A DNA stretch of 64,000 nt, from NCBI GenBank assembly GCA_009746045.1, contig RPFO01000104.1, positions 742,576 through 806,575 of the forward strand. The letters run 5' to 3'. This stretch comes from Mesostigma viride. Its lineage: Eukaryota > Streptophyta > Mesostigmatophyceae > Mesostigmatales > Mesostigmataceae. Each line of letters opens with the position of its first letter. Positions within the stretch are counted from its first letter, which is position 1. A program made the position numbers and the translations under genes. Shown here piece by piece: positions 29,705 to 39,211 of this stretch. The notes beneath the pieces are model-generated. The model was not told the origin of the DNA. It was given only the letters and a program-made list of their open reading frames with translations, and searched no databases.

Positions 29705-30646
29705 CTAAGACCTTCGCCGCTTAGCCGTTTTGCGGGCCGTCTTCGCACGAGACAGCTTCCTCTTACGCATCTGGCTTATAAAATGGCTAGGTGCTCGAGA
29801 CGTGTACAGTTTAAACGCCGCCGAGGAGGCCTTGCGCATGATGTCGTCCGCATTATATTTGTCAGGATGGAGCATCAGAGCTTTCTTCCTGTAGTCGCTG
29901 GCGGTCTTCGGATACGAGTCCATGACATTCGAGAACTTCTTGCCATACTCGTCGGCGTATATCGCCTCGCCAGGCGTGAGACCCGCGTCTTGTTTCGCTC
30001 GCTCCCAAGCGTCTTTTCCAGACTCCACCCATACAGAACGGGGCATCGGAGGTGGCGCGTTATAGTTAGAAGCTCGAGGTTGATCACGCGCTCGTCTTGC
30101 TTTTTCTCTCATCATGTCGTCAAACTTACGTTTTTCTTCAGCTTTGCGTTCGGCCGCATCGAATCCAGCTTTCGCTTTTTCCGCTCTTTCTCGTTCTGCC
30201 TTATTAAACGCGTATGGGTACTTCTGCATGAAGTCATACCACGGATATTCGAACGGTTCATGTCTGAAAATCGTTTTTTTGTGAATGTCCCAAAACTCGT
30301 TCCTGATCTGATCGAGAGGATCGGACGAATTCGGATCTATATCATTGAATGTGCGCACTGGCCCCGTTTCCTCGTCCATCCACTTCTGTCTTTGTTCCTC
30401 GTCTTCATTCCTTCGTCTCTCCCTGGCCGCCTCTCGCGCCTCTGGAGGAACGGGGGGCACATTCTGATACGCAACATCCTTCTGCGGCCTTTTTTCCGCC
30501 TCTCCTTCTTCGTCCTGTCTCGCCTTGTGCGAGAATGCCGCGGCTCGCGCCTTCTTACTCTTGGTATGCAAGTGGCAATACTTCCGCCCATTCGCGCACG
30601 TGTTTTGGCACGCCGTCTTGCGCACCGTCCTCCCTTTACACTGCAT
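29705..30646 (-). CDS. CCCH-tagged J-domain (DnaJ-like) protein
   Basis: 313 residues. The N-terminal tag is Cys3-x9-Cys13-x10-Cys24-x2-His27 (MQCKGRTVRKTAC...CHLH). A long charged helical middle follows (EAREAARERRRNEDEEQRQ). Near residues 245-290 is a J-domain core, SDYRKKALMLHPDKYNADD, with the HPD tripeptide that stimulates Hsp70 ATPase. The end is basic (RAKTARKTAKRRRS) like a nuclear signal. A zinc tag joined to a J domain is unusual. It may recruit host Hsp70 to a target bound by the tag; this is inference. Confidence 0.65.
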   Translation of the reverse strand: MQCKGRTVRKTACQNTCANGRKYCHLHTKSKKARAAAFSHKARQDEEGEAEKRPQKDVAYQNVPPVPPEAREAARERRRNEDEEQRQKWMDEETGPVRTFNDIDPNSSDPLDQIRNEFWDIHKKTIFRHEPFEYPWYDFMQKYPYAFNKAERERAEKAKAGFDAAERKAEEKRKFDDMMREKARRARDQPRASNYNAPPPMPRSVWVESGKDAWERAKQDAGLTPGEAIYADEYGKKFSNVMDSYPKTASDYRKKALMLHPDKYNADDIMRKASSAAFKLYTSRAPSHFISQMRKRKLSRAKTARKTAKRRRS

Positions 30647-30865
30647 TTTCGTATGCTAAAATGCTTACAAAAAAAACCTTCGAGCTACGAAACTGGCAGT
30701 GTTTCCAACTCCTTGTTCTAGTGGGGCTCAGTCATTGTATAAGTCAGAGTGCATGATGTTGAGAGTTTTCAATTCATCACAAGTTCCATTTATTACAGAA
30801 ATAAGTACAATCAATCAATTCCCAAGTCCAAGTCCAATACCCAAGTCCAAGTCCAATACCCAAGT

Positions 30866-32359
30866 CTACAGCTCGCCCACGGGCGTGTACGAGAACAGCG
30901 CCGTCGCCTTGTCCCGCAAGTTAGCCACCCTATTCTGAATAGCGGCAGCACCAGAGCGACCCGCGGAAGCGCAAGCCCGCACCACAGTGCTCCTCGCGAA
31001 GAAGCTGAACTCCCTCGCCATCGTAGCATAGTCCCGCCGGCGGTCCTCGGGCACCAGAGGAAGCAAGTCCCTCAAGACGTGCTCGTTCAGAGTCGCCAGA
31101 GCCAGCGCCTGCGTGCGCAACGCCGCGCGCTGGTCGATGCGAGCCGCCATCTCCGGAGACGAGGGCGCGATCTTGGCCAGGCAGGCGTCCACCGCGTCCC
31201 TCTCGGCCCTGACCGCCTTGCAGGTCCCCGCCAGCACGCACGGCTGCCTCCACCCCTCCTCGATCTGGGCGTTGCGGATGTTCCTCCAGATGGCCTCCTG
31301 CTCCTTGTCCTCGGCCTTGTCGAGCGGCACCTTGGTGGGCATCTGCCCCCAGCACTTGGCGGGCGTGACCACCACGAGGGGGTAGACGAGCTTGGCCTCC
31401 TGCTCCGGGTCGATGTTCTCCACGCGCGCGGGCTTCCTGTCCTCCCCGGGCAGCAGGAGGAGCCTGTCGACCTTGTGCTGCTCGCCCGCCGGCGTGGGGA
31501 AGACCCTGGCTGCCGGGTTCCTCGTGAGCAGCGCCCTGACCTGCGCGGAGTGCTGCCTGGGCGCGTGAACGGGCACGTCCCTGTTGATGAGCACGTGGTT
31601 GGGGAGGATCTGCCTCGGCTGCTGCGGCTGCTGCGGCTGCGGCTGCGGCTGTGCGAGGACGGGGCTTCTGGCGGCCATGGCGGTCGCGGCGACTTGCATC
31701 CTGGCGAGGTTCTGCATCCCCTGCGCGAAGAGCTTGACTGGCGGCAGGAGCGGGGGCCCCGCGGGCCTGGGCACGACTTGGGGCAGCTTGGGCACGCCCA
31801 CGACGGTCTGCGGGTTGCAGGGCACGCCCACGGCGACGGAGATGACCGTCTTCGCTCTCTTTGCCGCCACCACCGCGGGCACGATGCGGTAAACGAGCTC
31901 CTTCCTCCCGTCCGGGTGCACGACCTCCATGGTGACGGCTCCCTCCGGCAGCGAGAGGATGGGCGTGGGCGCAGGGGCCTGCGAAAGGGCTGGCGAAAGG
32001 GCCGGGGCGGGCAAAGGCGCGGGCGCCATCTCCAGGGGTCGTTTTGGCCTCTGCGCGTTGAGGTTGACGTTGGCGTTTGCCTGCGTCTGCGTCTGCGGCT
32101 GCGTCTGCGTCTGCGTGGGCGCGGGCGTGGGCGCGGGCGTCTGCTTGTTGTTGTTGTTGTTTGCAGCCCCCGTGCCCGCCTGGACCGCCTTGATGACCTC
32201 GGGCACGATTTTGAGCGTGGCGAGCGCGGTGGCGGCCTCCTTCTCGTCGTCAGAGAGGTTCAGAGAGTGCATTTCCGGGATCGCAAGGAGTGCCTGATCC
32301 TTAGCCTTAGTCTGAGCCTGAGCCTGAGCGGCCTCGCACAAAACGGAGAAGGCGTCCAT
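30866..32359 (-). CDS. Pro/Gln/Thr-rich protein with helical C-terminus
   Basis: 497 residues from ATG. Helical N-terminus (ATALATLKIVPEVIKAVQ), then Asn and Thr-Gln-Pro repeats (NNNNNKQTPAPTPAPT), an Ala/Pro linker, a central domain (MEVVHPDGRKELVYRIVP) and a helical C-terminal part (RAALRTQALALATLNEHVL). No zinc site or catalytic motif. High GC and codon bias match the neighbours at 32,864 and 36,028 rather than the genes before 27 kb. The leader carries GCCATAGCC 21 bases upstream of the ATG. Confidence 0.6.
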   Translation of the reverse strand: MDAFSVLCEAAQAQAQTKAKDQALLAIPEMHSLNLSDDEKEAATALATLKIVPEVIKAVQAGTGAANNNNNKQTPAPTPAPTQTQTQPQTQTQANANVNLNAQRPKRPLEMAPAPLPAPALSPALSQAPAPTPILSLPEGAVTMEVVHPDGRKELVYRIVPAVVAAKRAKTVISVAVGVPCNPQTVVGVPKLPQVVPRPAGPPLLPPVKLFAQGMQNLARMQVAATAMAARSPVLAQPQPQPQQPQQPRQILPNHVLINRDVPVHAPRQHSAQVRALLTRNPAARVFPTPAGEQHKVDRLLLLPGEDRKPARVENIDPEQEAKLVYPLVVVTPAKCWGQMPTKVPLDKAEDKEQEAIWRNIRNAQIEEGWRQPCVLAGTCKAVRAERDAVDACLAKIAPSSPEMAARIDQRAALRTQALALATLNEHVLRDLLPLVPEDRRRDYATMAREFSFFARSTVVRACASAGRSGAAAIQNRVANLRDKATALFSYTPVGEL

Positions 32360-32863
32360 GTCTGTTGTGTAGGAGTGTTGGCTATGGCTGTTCGTTCGTT
32401 AGCTAGCTTGTGTGTGCGTGTGCGTCTGTGCGTGTTCCTTGCGCGTTGGAGTGTTTTTGTCCTTTCCCGTGGGTCTCGCGTGTGGTGGCTGGACCAATGG
32501 GCGCTCGGCGCGCGGTGGTCGTAACGGTCTTTCTGCCCCGCGTCCCGGCCTGTCCAATGGGCGTGCACGGGATCTCGTAACCGCCTGCGCGTGTCGTGTC
32601 CGTTCCGTCCTTCTCGGTCTACGAGTGGCGGCTGGCGGCCGGTGGTGACGCACGGGATCTCTTTCCGGATCCGCTGACAAGATCTCGTGGCGGGCCGCGG
32701 GAATCTTCTAGAAGTTTCCAGCGGGCGCGACGCCATCCGTTTTCGTCCAATGGGAGCGCACGGGAATCGAGGCCGGTCCGCGTAGAAAGTGCGTGGTCCC
32801 CTCGGACTTGGCCATCTCACTCACGCATCACAGCTATCGTTCTTCCTTGCTTTCTTTCTGGCT
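32360..32863. promoter_or_regulatory. Divergent promoter with heat-shock-type element
   Basis: 504 bases between two divergent genes. GGCTATGGC at 32,380-32,388 is GCCATAGCC on the minus strand. At about 32,706 is CTTCTAGAAGTTTCC, three alternating nTTCn/nGAAn units as in a heat-shock factor site. The right-hand start sits inside GGCTATGGC (32,860-32,868). Other short GC-rich repeats occur. Confidence 0.45.
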
Positions 32864-33763
32864 ATGGCTTCCTCCGCCCGTTTCCTGTCTTGCAACAAGT
32901 GCAACCGGGCGTTCCCCGAGTCCCATTTCCTGTCCGCCCGCTTGGCGAACGGGTTCACGCTGGCGTGCCTTTCTTGCCGCGAAACTCAGAACAAGCAGGC
33001 CCGCCTTCGCAAGGCCCGCGCGAAGGAGATGCAGCGGGACGAGGAGGAGGACTACGAGAACGTGCCCTCCTTCAGCTACAGCTCCTCTGAGGGCGGCTCC
33101 TCCGAGAAAGGGGATCAGGAGGAGGAGGTTTCCTCTGTTGTGGCCGCTGACGCCGTTTCCGAGTCGTCTTCTGACGCTGAGTCGGAGCCGGATCGCCTCC
33201 CTTCTCCTCGCACTCCGTGCGCCCCTTGCATGCCGGCTCCTTTCCGCCGCTGCCTTCGCGTGAAGGGCAAGAACCCGCACCTGCGCCCTCACGACGGGAT
33301 GGGCGCTCGCGTGAAGGACAGCTCTCGCCGCGAGTTGCGCGGCTGCCGTCGCCGTCTGTCTCCCTACTTCCGCGGTTCTCCTCCCAAGTCTTCGGAGGCG
33401 CACGTGCAGGACGACGAGGTGCTCGGTTGGGGCGCCTTCGAGGGTCCCGTGAAGGATCTTTTGAGCGAGTCCCGCATCCAGCGCAGCGACCGCGAGATCC
33501 GCGAGGCTATCGATCTGATGGCCGCCGAGGAGGAGAAGTCTCTCGCTCCCGCCCCCGCTCCTTGCGCTCTGGAGGAGGAGGATATGTTTTCGGCGATGGG
33601 CCCCTTCCGCGTGGAGGACATGGACCTGGACCTGGACTTGGAGCGTCTGGGCGAGGACCTTTTCTGCGACTTCCGTTTGGGCGCTCTTTCCTTGGAGGAC
33701 ATTGCTGGGCTCGAGAAGGTGGAGAAGGAGCGTTGGTTCCTCCCCTTCGAGCTGAAGAATTGA
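32864..33763 (+). CDS. Zinc-ribbon protein with acidic domains
   Basis: 299 residues from ATG. A zinc ribbon lies at residues 9-45 (CNKCNRAFPESHF ... ACLSC, C-x2-C...C-x2-C). A Ser/Glu-rich acidic stretch, an Arg/Pro region and an acidic C-terminus (VEDMDLDLDLERLGEDLF) follow. A zinc finger with acidic segments is the make-up of a transcriptional regulator, inferred only. An AATAAA lies at 33,821. It belongs to a local set of zinc-binding proteins with the same start-site motif. Confidence 0.6.
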   Translation: MASSARFLSCNKCNRAFPESHFLSARLANGFTLACLSCRETQNKQARLRKARAKEMQRDEEEDYENVPSFSYSSSEGGSSEKGDQEEEVSSVVAADAVSESSSDAESEPDRLPSPRTPCAPCMPAPFRRCLRVKGKNPHLRPHDGMGARVKDSSRRELRGCRRRLSPYFRGSPPKSSEAHVQDDEVLGWGAFEGPVKDLLSESRIQRSDREIREAIDLMAAEEEKSLAPAPAPCALEEEDMFSAMGPFRVEDMDLDLDLERLGEDLFCDFRLGALSLEDIAGLEKVEKERWFLPFELKN

Positions 33764-33820
33764 AGTCCTCGGGCCGTTGTTTTGCCCTTTCCACGGGGTT
33801 TGCTTGCCCCCATGTATGAT

Positions 33821-33826
33821 AATAAA
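33821..33826 (+). terminator. Polyadenylation signal
   Basis: AATAAA 58 bases after the stop of the zinc-ribbon gene. Confidence 0.5.
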
Positions 33827-33885
33827 GTACATTTCCTCCCATTTGATTGGCTCCAACTCATGTGCACTAGGTAGTTCCGCGGCCT

Positions 33886-34795
33886 CGCGTATCTGTACTA
33901 GGAATACTTGTAGTATACCATATCCGAACTAGAAACGAAGTGACGCCATTGGTCGCTAGTAAAGTGGTGATGCTCTGAACAATAGCATCACCATCGTCCA
34001 CGGGAAAAAGTGGTGACACTGGTGATGCTGTGTTTTTTTTCGAGGGGGTCAAATTATTTTTATGGCCAGCAAATATTGCGGAAATTGCATTACAGAGGTG
34101 CACCCACTATTGCAAAGTCCACGGGGCAATCCTAATTGGGTAATTATCACACAATTACGCATATCTTTCCCGTGCATTTTGCAATAGTGTGATATGACCG
34201 TTGGGTTCAAAATTTTATGGTCAGCGATAGAGTATTTTTATATGACCGTTGGGTTCAATATTTTATGGTCAGCGAGGGAGTATATTATTATTAATGCTGG
34301 CATATGTCAATATTTTATGGTCAGCGAGGGAGTATATTATTATTAATGCTGGCATATGTCAATATTTTATGGTCAGCGAGGGAGTATATTATTATTAATG
34401 CTGGCATATGTCAATATTTTATGGTCAGCGAGGGAGTATATTATTATTAATGCTGGCATATGTCAATATTTTATGGTCAGCGAGGGAGAGTAATTACATG
34501 TCAACCCCTGACAACTATTGCAATTATTGAATACACGTGTCACTCCATGATTGGACGTAATTATTTAATAATGCTTGGATTAGACTCAATAATGCATTTC
34601 GTCCAATATTTGCTGGCCATAAAAATAATTTGACCCCCTCGAAAAAAAACACAGCATCACCAGTGTCACCACTTTTTCCCGTGGGCGGTGGTGATGCTAT
34701 TGTTCAGAGCATCACCACTTTTTGTATCGTCCAATGGCGTTACTTGGATTCTAGTTCAACTAGATTCTACTTGTAGTATTCAAGTACAGATACGA
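33886..34795. mobile_element. MITE-like element with long terminal inverted repeats
   Basis: The left end (33,941-34,077: GACGCCATTGG..., AAGTGGTGATGCTCTGAACA, TCGAGGGGGTCAAATTATTT) is repeated in inverse orientation at 34,604-34,742. Weaker pairing extends to about 33,886 and 34,795 (CGTATCTGTACT). The interior is AT-rich and holds the 52-base array. No coding potential, so it is non-autonomous. I could not fix a target duplication. Confidence 0.7.
34274..34490 (+). repeat. 52-bp tandem repeat, four copies plus partial
   Basis: The unit starting GAGGGAGTATATTATTATTA begins at 34,274, 34,326, 34,378 and 34,430, with a truncated fifth copy at 34,482. It contains ATTTTATGGTCAGC, which also occurs once or twice just before the array. 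Confidence 0.9.
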
Positions 34796-34860
34796 TACAC
34801 TACAAGTAGCCAAGTTCAGGTGCCAACTTTCAGCCAATCAATGGCCAGCATGCAAGCCCT

Positions 34861-35658
34861 CTACTCCTCCTCGATACGGGGAAGGCGGCCCTCGCGGCCA
34901 GACCCGCTCCTCCTGTACGTGCGCATCGCGCGGGAAGCGCCCTTCTTCACGCCTGGGACGGGCAGAGGGACCCTCGTTGGAGCCTGAGAAGGGGTCTTCT
35001 CGCGCATCTGCAGATCCACGCCCAGACGCTTCGAGCACGCCTCGATCAATGCGTTCGACTCGGCCAAGTGCTCCTCCAGACCCATCTTCATAGCGCGCGC
35101 GGCCACCAAGCAAGAAGGCTTGTGGCAAAAGAAATCCTCCAACTGGCACGCCTTCGTGCAATACCGCATCGTGAGGCAACGACCGCACTTGGGAAACTTC
35201 TTCCCCACGGGAGGCACGCGCTTGCAAGTGGCGCACCTCTTGGCCTCCACGTCGATCAAACGGCCCAGGGGGCACGAATAAAGCGAACGGTGGTAGATCC
35301 CCCACAGCAGCGTGCTGTCACGCACTTGGATCTGCACGCACCCCAACTTCACTGCCATGGGCGCGTCGAACGCAACCGCGCCGCCCTTCGAAGCCATCGT
35401 GTCGAAACCGTACACGATGCGGAGGCAGTTCGCGTACTCTTTGAAACGCAGGGCCTCCACCACCGAGAAAAAGTCCGCCTTGCTCACGAACGCGGCCGCG
35501 GCGTTCAAAAGTTTCGCGCGCTCCCCCTCGTCCGGCTCCATCAGGGCCACGGTCAGCAGCTGCGTGCCCATCAGATCTTCCACCGGCCAAGAACCGCTGG
35601 GGTGCGTCAGAGAGACGCCGGAACCCACGCAGGCGTTCAAACCGATCAAACTACACAT
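34861..35658 (-). CDS. MYND zinc-finger protein
   Basis: 265 residues from the ATG at 35,658 (MCSLIGLNACVGSGVS). The N-terminal half is helical with SEL1-like spacing (KLLNAAAAFVSKADFFSVVE). The MYND finger is near residues 155-195: CATC...CGRC...RYCTKACQ...CHKPSC, with all the usual Cys and the His. MYND domains bind short proline motifs in partner proteins, often in transcriptional control. The C-terminus is basic. GCCATAGCC lies on the coding strand 25 bases upstream of the ATG. Confidence 0.75.
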   Translation of the reverse strand: MCSLIGLNACVGSGVSLTHPSGSWPVEDLMGTQLLTVALMEPDEGERAKLLNAAAAFVSKADFFSVVEALRFKEYANCLRIVYGFDTMASKGGAVAFDAPMAVKLGCVQIQVRDSTLLWGIYHRSLYSCPLGRLIDVEAKRCATCKRVPPVGKKFPKCGRCLTMRYCTKACQLEDFFCHKPSCLVAARAMKMGLEEHLAESNALIEACSKRLGVDLQMREKTPSQAPTRVPLPVPGVKKGASRAMRTYRRSGSGREGRLPRIEEE

Positions 35659-36027
35659 GATTCCTCGCTCGCTGTCCACTGCCGGCTATGGCTTCTGACC
35701 GCCACCCACGGCCGCGCACGCGACTTTACCGATCTCGCGGGACCCGAGAGCGCCGCGCCAAAAGGCCCGTGAGTCAGCACGAGGAACTTTCTAGAAGCGC
35801 CGCGCCGGACGCGGCCTTTCCGGTCCCGTGAGTCAGCACGCGGAACCGGACCGGAGTTTCTAGAAGCGCCGCGCCGGACGCGGCCCACCCGTGGATGGAC
35901 CAATCCCGTGCGTCCGCCGCCACCCGTGGAAAATCACAAAGACTGTGGACAGCCACGGGGAAGCCATCTCACGCAAGACCAACCACCAAGCCAGAAAACA
36001 AACGCCTTCTCTTTTCACGACATAGCC
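35659..36027. promoter_or_regulatory. Divergent promoter with paired AP-1-like and heat-shock-like sites
   Basis: Between the MYND gene and the triple zinc-ribbon gene lies a two-copy repeat. Each copy has GTGAGTCAGCACG (TGAGTCA) followed by TTTCTAGAAGCGCCGCGCC (about 35,769-35,810 and 35,829-35,880). TTCTAGAA is a minimal heat-shock-type inverted pair. GCCATAGCC-type motifs mark both ends (35,684-35,692 minus; GACATAGCC at 36,019-36,027 plus). Confidence 0.5.
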
Positions 36028-37136
36028 ATGGCCATCACCACGCGCTCCATGGCCTCCATGCGCAGGCGCTCCTCGCGCAAGCCGGTGCCAAAGCTGCGAG
36101 ACGGATTCGTGCAGTTCATGGTGGGCGCCCACCTGGCCAGGAAGCAAGCGCCCCTCCGCAAGCGCAAAGCCGTCAAGGGATGCCGCCTCCGCTGCTGCGA
36201 CCCCAACGCCGTCCTCTGCCCCTCCTCGCCTCTGCCGGAGGAGCGCGAGTACGGCATCACCGACCTGGTCCCCGACCCTGACGAGTCCGTGGCCCCCTTC
36301 GACTACGAGCAGGCCGTCAGAGACCACTACCCCTGCGACAAGTGCCACCAAAAGGGCCCGGACAGCATCTTGATGCGACACAACCCCAGGAACAAGATGG
36401 GCTCCATGGACGACATCCTCTGCGAGGAGTGCCTCGTCTCCTGCATCAGCATCATCATGGACGAGGGCAGGGACTCCGAGTACCGCAAGAAGTACATGTC
36501 CCAGTGGATCAGGGTGCCCGTGCCCAAGCCGGAAACCAGCCGCCCGCTCGTCCCGCTGGAACAAGGGGGCAGTACAGGTGCCGCGAGTGCAAGACCATGC
36601 CAAACAAGGTCGCCTTCCGCGTCCTGCACAAGGAGGGGGACACCGAGCCAGGGATCTACTGCGAGCCCTGCGTCAACAGGCAGGTCGTGGCCATCATGCG
36701 CAAAGGAAACCACCAGGACTTCGACCCCATGGTCGCCAGCTGCGAGGACGTCCTGCGCCGCTTCAAGCTGGACGAGGACTTGGCGCGCATCTGCTCCTCC
36801 CTCGCCCCCTCCTACAACTTCCCCTACTACGACCAGTGGCCGCCCGCGAGGTGCGAGAGCTGCAAGCGCGAGTTCGAGCACCACGCCATGTCCGCCTACA
36901 TGATGTACATCCCTCAGGAGGGCACCATGGGCGTGGCCTGCCACTTCTGCGCCAGGAACGTGCACAGGAAGGCCCTCATCAAGTTCGACGGATACAGCTT
37001 CGACAACCGCTTCAAGGCGTGGTACCAGGACGGAGAAAACAACAAGCTATCCGGGTTCGTAGCGCCCCTCACGGACATCACCACCCTCCTGGGCGTGCAC
37101 GCCATCGGCGCCCCTGTGCCGGTCGACTACGATTAA
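36028..37136 (+). CDS. Triple zinc-ribbon protein, one suspected frameshift
   Basis: It starts MAITTRSMASMRRRSSRK. A basic N-terminus is followed by three C-x2-C...C-x2-C modules: CDKC...CEEC (about 36,337), CREC...CEPC (about 36,583) and CESC...CHFC (about 36,856). The frame steps at a G5 run near 36,565; one extra base gives 370 codons. The C-terminus (FKAWYQDGENNKLSGFV) is compact. The modules resemble each other, suggesting internal duplication. Likely nucleic-acid or protein binding; no enzyme signature. Confidence 0.6.
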
Positions 37137-37665
37137 ACAGCCTCATTGTATCAGTAGCCACAAGTGCACACATAGCCCAGCCCTCATCAATAGACAAGTC
37201 TCTGCCTGTAAATTATTAACTTGTAATGAAAAAACGATTCGTGCATGCCCACATCTCATGCAGTGCCACGGGACTTAGAAAAATCCCGTGGCACACAAAA
37301 GATAGGGGGGAACATGGGGTCACCCTCGCGGAGCGTAGTAAGGGCCCGCAGGTGTGTTGACACGGGAAAATGGGGTTTACCCCCTTACTACAAAAACCCA
37401 AGGTGACCCCAAGGGTGGGCACCTGGGACACATGGATCCACGGGAAAATCATCACAAGTGGCCAGGGTGTGACAGTAGCCAGCCTAACATCACAATCCCG
37501 TGGGGGTGCATGGACATGTGTGCAATCCATTCATTATTATTCATAATAAAATCCAAGTACACATTGTGATGCCATGAAATGACTCAATGATGCAAACAGT
37601 GTCCATTGCTTTATTCATTTATTCAAAAACAGCTGTCCTTCATGAACTGTCAAGCCACCAAATGT
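37137..37665. other. Intergenic with hairpin and palindrome boundary
   Basis: It holds the 3' end of the triple zinc-ribbon gene, an 11-bp hairpin (37,263-37,294), repeated CCACGGGAAAA words, AATAAAA near 37,545 and the left edge of the large palindrome at 37,388. No gene seen. Confidence 0.5.
37263..37294. terminator. Perfect 11-bp hairpin, possible transcript 3' element
   Basis: GTGCCACGGGA pairs with TCCCGTGGCAC around a 10-base loop, 127 bases after the stop at 37,136. Confidence 0.35.
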
Positions 37666-38665
37666 CTACGTCTTCTTCTGGGCGGCCTGGGCGGCCATGC
37701 TCTCTGCGATTTGAGCGGGTGTGAACCCCATAGTCGCCATGTGGTTCAACATCCTCTGCAGGGTGTCTAGTCCAGCAGCAACTTGAGCGTTACTAGGGAC
37801 AGGCTTGCTCCCTGAACCCTGCCCAGCTGCTGGCTTCTCCTGCCCAGCTGCTGGCTCCTCCACAGGAGTGACAGGTGCAGGCTTCTCCTCCTCGCTGGCG
37901 GGTGCAGTCTTCTTTCCAGCACTGGGTGCAGGCTTCTCCTCAGCACCGGCTGCAGTCTTCTGGGAAGGGACGGGGGTCTTCTTGATAGCGAATGACCTGT
38001 CCGCCGGGCTCGGCGTGATCTTTGTTAGCTTTACGCGTCGTCCCACCGGGGGGACTTCATTGCCCTCTTTGAGGAGGGAGTGGATCCCTCCTCCTTCTTC
38101 ACCACAACCTCCCATTGCATGGGAGGGGCTTCCTCGCCCACATCGACCACCTCCTGTCCCTGGAGACACTCCTCATGCCGGACGTGCTCACGCCATGAAT
38201 CACGCGCCATCTTGGCCGTCACCTTGTTGCCATTGCCGTTTCCAGGGCTCCCTCTGAAATTCTTGAGGAAATCGCGCATGCGCGCGTCATACTGAATATC
38301 GATTTTAGACATAGGGAGCCATGCCTGTGTCGCATCTGAAAACATGGTCTTGACGTGAAGCGAGCCTGCTTCGAACTTGACTCCAGTAAACCTGTCGATT
38401 TTGCCATCGTCGAACTGCGTCTGAACACGCTCCTCCTCCTCGTCATCCTCATCTGACGAGGAGGAGGAGGAGACGATGTCGGCATGTGTTGCCGCCCCCC
38501 CTGGATGGCCTTGGCCCTAGTGTTTCTCTTCGAAATGTCGTCTACTGTCTCCTGGAGTATATCTCCTACAGCGTGAAATAGAGCGGCGATCGGCAGCCGC
38601 TTCGCCTGCCTCACGTTATCCTTCATAATATCGCTATCCTTCATCGCACCTGGGCTATCGTTCAT
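37666..38665 (-). CDS. Acidic/Lys-Ala-Pro-rich protein, left-arm copy, two suspected frameshifts
   Basis: Mirror copy of the gene at 46,809-47,809. The N-terminal part (MNDSPGAMKDSDIMKDN) is followed after a C7 run by an acidic Ser/Glu stretch, a middle domain (KTMFSDATQAWLPMSKIDI) and a repeated EEKPAP tail. In this arm a G6 run at about 38,048 is one base shorter than in the other arm and breaks the frame again. A conserved end (AQVAAGLDTLQRMLNHMATM) may be a UBA-like small helical domain; that is a weak guess. Confidence 0.5.
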
Positions 38666-39211
38666 CGTGTCACTTCTCTTCTCGTTGCTTGATCAATTAA
38701 TTAATTGCACGCATGCACGCCGCCTTTGATTCATTTTGTATATGTTTACCACCCCCAAAATTCGACAATTTGCCAAGTGGGCCGCCAGCCACCCCCTTAC
38801 AATTCGTTCCAAGTTCAGAATGTACATTATATACGATTCTGATGCGTGATACTGCATTCGTACGGTGCAAGTACCATATTCTGGCGTCGTACGGTGCAGT
38901 ATAGGCGCGGGTCTGAATTCGGCGGTCCCGGACTTGAGAAAATTGCCTAAGTCCCAAACACTAAGGCGTATGGGCCTGCTACCTAAGTGCACAGGCCAAA
39001 GTACTTGTCCAAATTGTAATTAAATTATATATCCATGCAAGGCTTGATAAGCACATTGTTCGTGAATGTTTGCATGCAAAAAACTTTTATTATTTCAATA
39101 AAATCATGAGTAAATATATGAAAATGCACAAGGTCCCACGGGACTTGCCCTATACTGACTACCATGCGTGCTAGTGTACATCACAAATGACAAAGTCCTA
39201 GGGACTTGTCT
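38666..39211. other. Intergenic of left arm
   Basis: AT-rich, with GATATATAATTTAATTAC and AATAAAATCATG. It includes short mirrored pieces (CGTACGGTGCA). The mirror region is 46,263-46,808. Small open frames here look fortuitous. Confidence 0.4.

Noticed and set aside
30749-32524. 591-codon plus-strand Arg/Leu/Gly-rich frame
   Set aside because: Shadow of the 497-residue minus-strand gene in GC-rich DNA.
38693-38992. Small frames in the intergenic part of both palindrome arms
   Set aside because: Frame identity between arms proves only the duplication. Composition and position look like promoter or 3' DNA.
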